NCBI GenBank assembly: GCA_050942555.1
Contig: JBMNNN010000037.1
Span: forward strand, 1 to 13,492
DNA length: 13,492 bases
Direction of reading: 5' to 3'
DNA from: JAAYXU01 sp050942555
GTDB taxonomy: Bacteria > Bacillota > Clostridia > Christensenellales > UMGS416
Shown here: piece after piece, positions 13,384 through 13,492 of the stretch
Layout of the letters: each line of letters begins with the position of its first letter
Numbering within the stretch: position 1 is the stretch's first letter
Notes under the pieces: generated by a model
Seen by the model: the letters and a program-made list of their open reading frames with translations, nothing else
What the model was told of the DNA's origin: nothing
The model's database searches: none
Translations under genes and position numbers: made by a program

Positions 13384-13492
13384 ATGGAGCGCAAAGGCTG
13401 GCATCTGTTCCCGGAAAAGAACCCGGTATTGCTGTGGGATGATCCGCCGGGATTCGACCCGTCACTGGGTCAGGATCCCCCCTCGATCACTC
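13384..13492 (+). CDS. Probable alpha/beta hydrolase (esterase-like), N-terminal fragment
   Basis: Thirty-six codons are present before the right edge. The start is supported by AAGGA about 6-7 nt upstream, 18 bp after the HAD stop, so it is likely in the same operon. The segment PVLLWDDPPGFDPSLGQDPPSIT resembles the opening of esterase/acetyl-xylan-esterase-like alpha/beta hydrolases (pattern LWPxGAPGF...P.ITPY). The catalytic triad lies outside the window, so this call rests on the N-terminal motif alone. Confidence 0.5.
   Translation, partial: MERKGWHLFPEKNPVLLWDDPPGFDPSLGQDPPSIT

Overview
The window looks like chromosome from a GC-rich member of the Bacillota, probably a gut or anaerobic Clostridia-type organism. 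The evidence is two exact Soj/Spo0J-type parS sites, an AgrC-like GHKL sensor kinase, strong AAGGAG ribosome sites, sigma-A type promoters in AT-richer gaps, and an AraM/AraL-like gene pair. The genus cannot be named from the sequence. No integrase, transposase, CRISPR array, tRNA or rRNA was seen.

Layout. At 1-838 (minus) is the N-terminal 279 codons of an SbcD/YhaO-like metallophosphoesterase. It runs off the left edge. A 412-bp divergent gap follows, with a promoter for each side. 1251-2570 (plus) is an orphan membrane GHKL histidine kinase. 2831-3928 (plus) is the GTPase YchF with its own near-consensus promoter. It meets, tail to tail with only 2 bp between, a minus-strand cluster read right to left: soj/parA (6106-5324), parB (5305-4451) and a ureidoglycolate-lyase-like gene (4434-3931). 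The soj upstream gap holds two perfect parS sites, a DnaA-box-like 9-mer and an 8-bp dyad. Divergent from soj is a PLP aminotransferase (6297-7463), which ends at a bidirectional hairpin shared with a nucleoside hydrolase (8452-7511, minus). A 355-bp divergent gap carries a REP-like palindrome and two promoters. It leads to a GH2 beta-mannosidase-like enzyme (8808-11111), then an operon of an AraM-type sn-glycerol-1-phosphate dehydrogenase (11241-12572), a NagD/AraL-type HAD phosphatase (12559-13365) and the first 36 codons of a probable alpha/beta hydrolase (from 13384).

How the parts work together. ParA, ParB and parS form a chromosome-segregation module placed at its own binding sites. The right-hand third looks like a small carbohydrate-utilisation neighbourhood: a cytoplasmic mannosidase, an esterase-like gene, a sugar-phosphatase-like HAD and a polyol-phosphate dehydrogenase. 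The pairing of the last two echoes araL-araM of the Bacillus subtilis arabinose operon.

A recurring feature is a hairpin or dyad at or just after the predicted transcription start of four promoters (sbcD, ychF, the aminotransferase and araM). The functions of these dyads are inferred. No wholly new multi-gene defence or mobile system was found.
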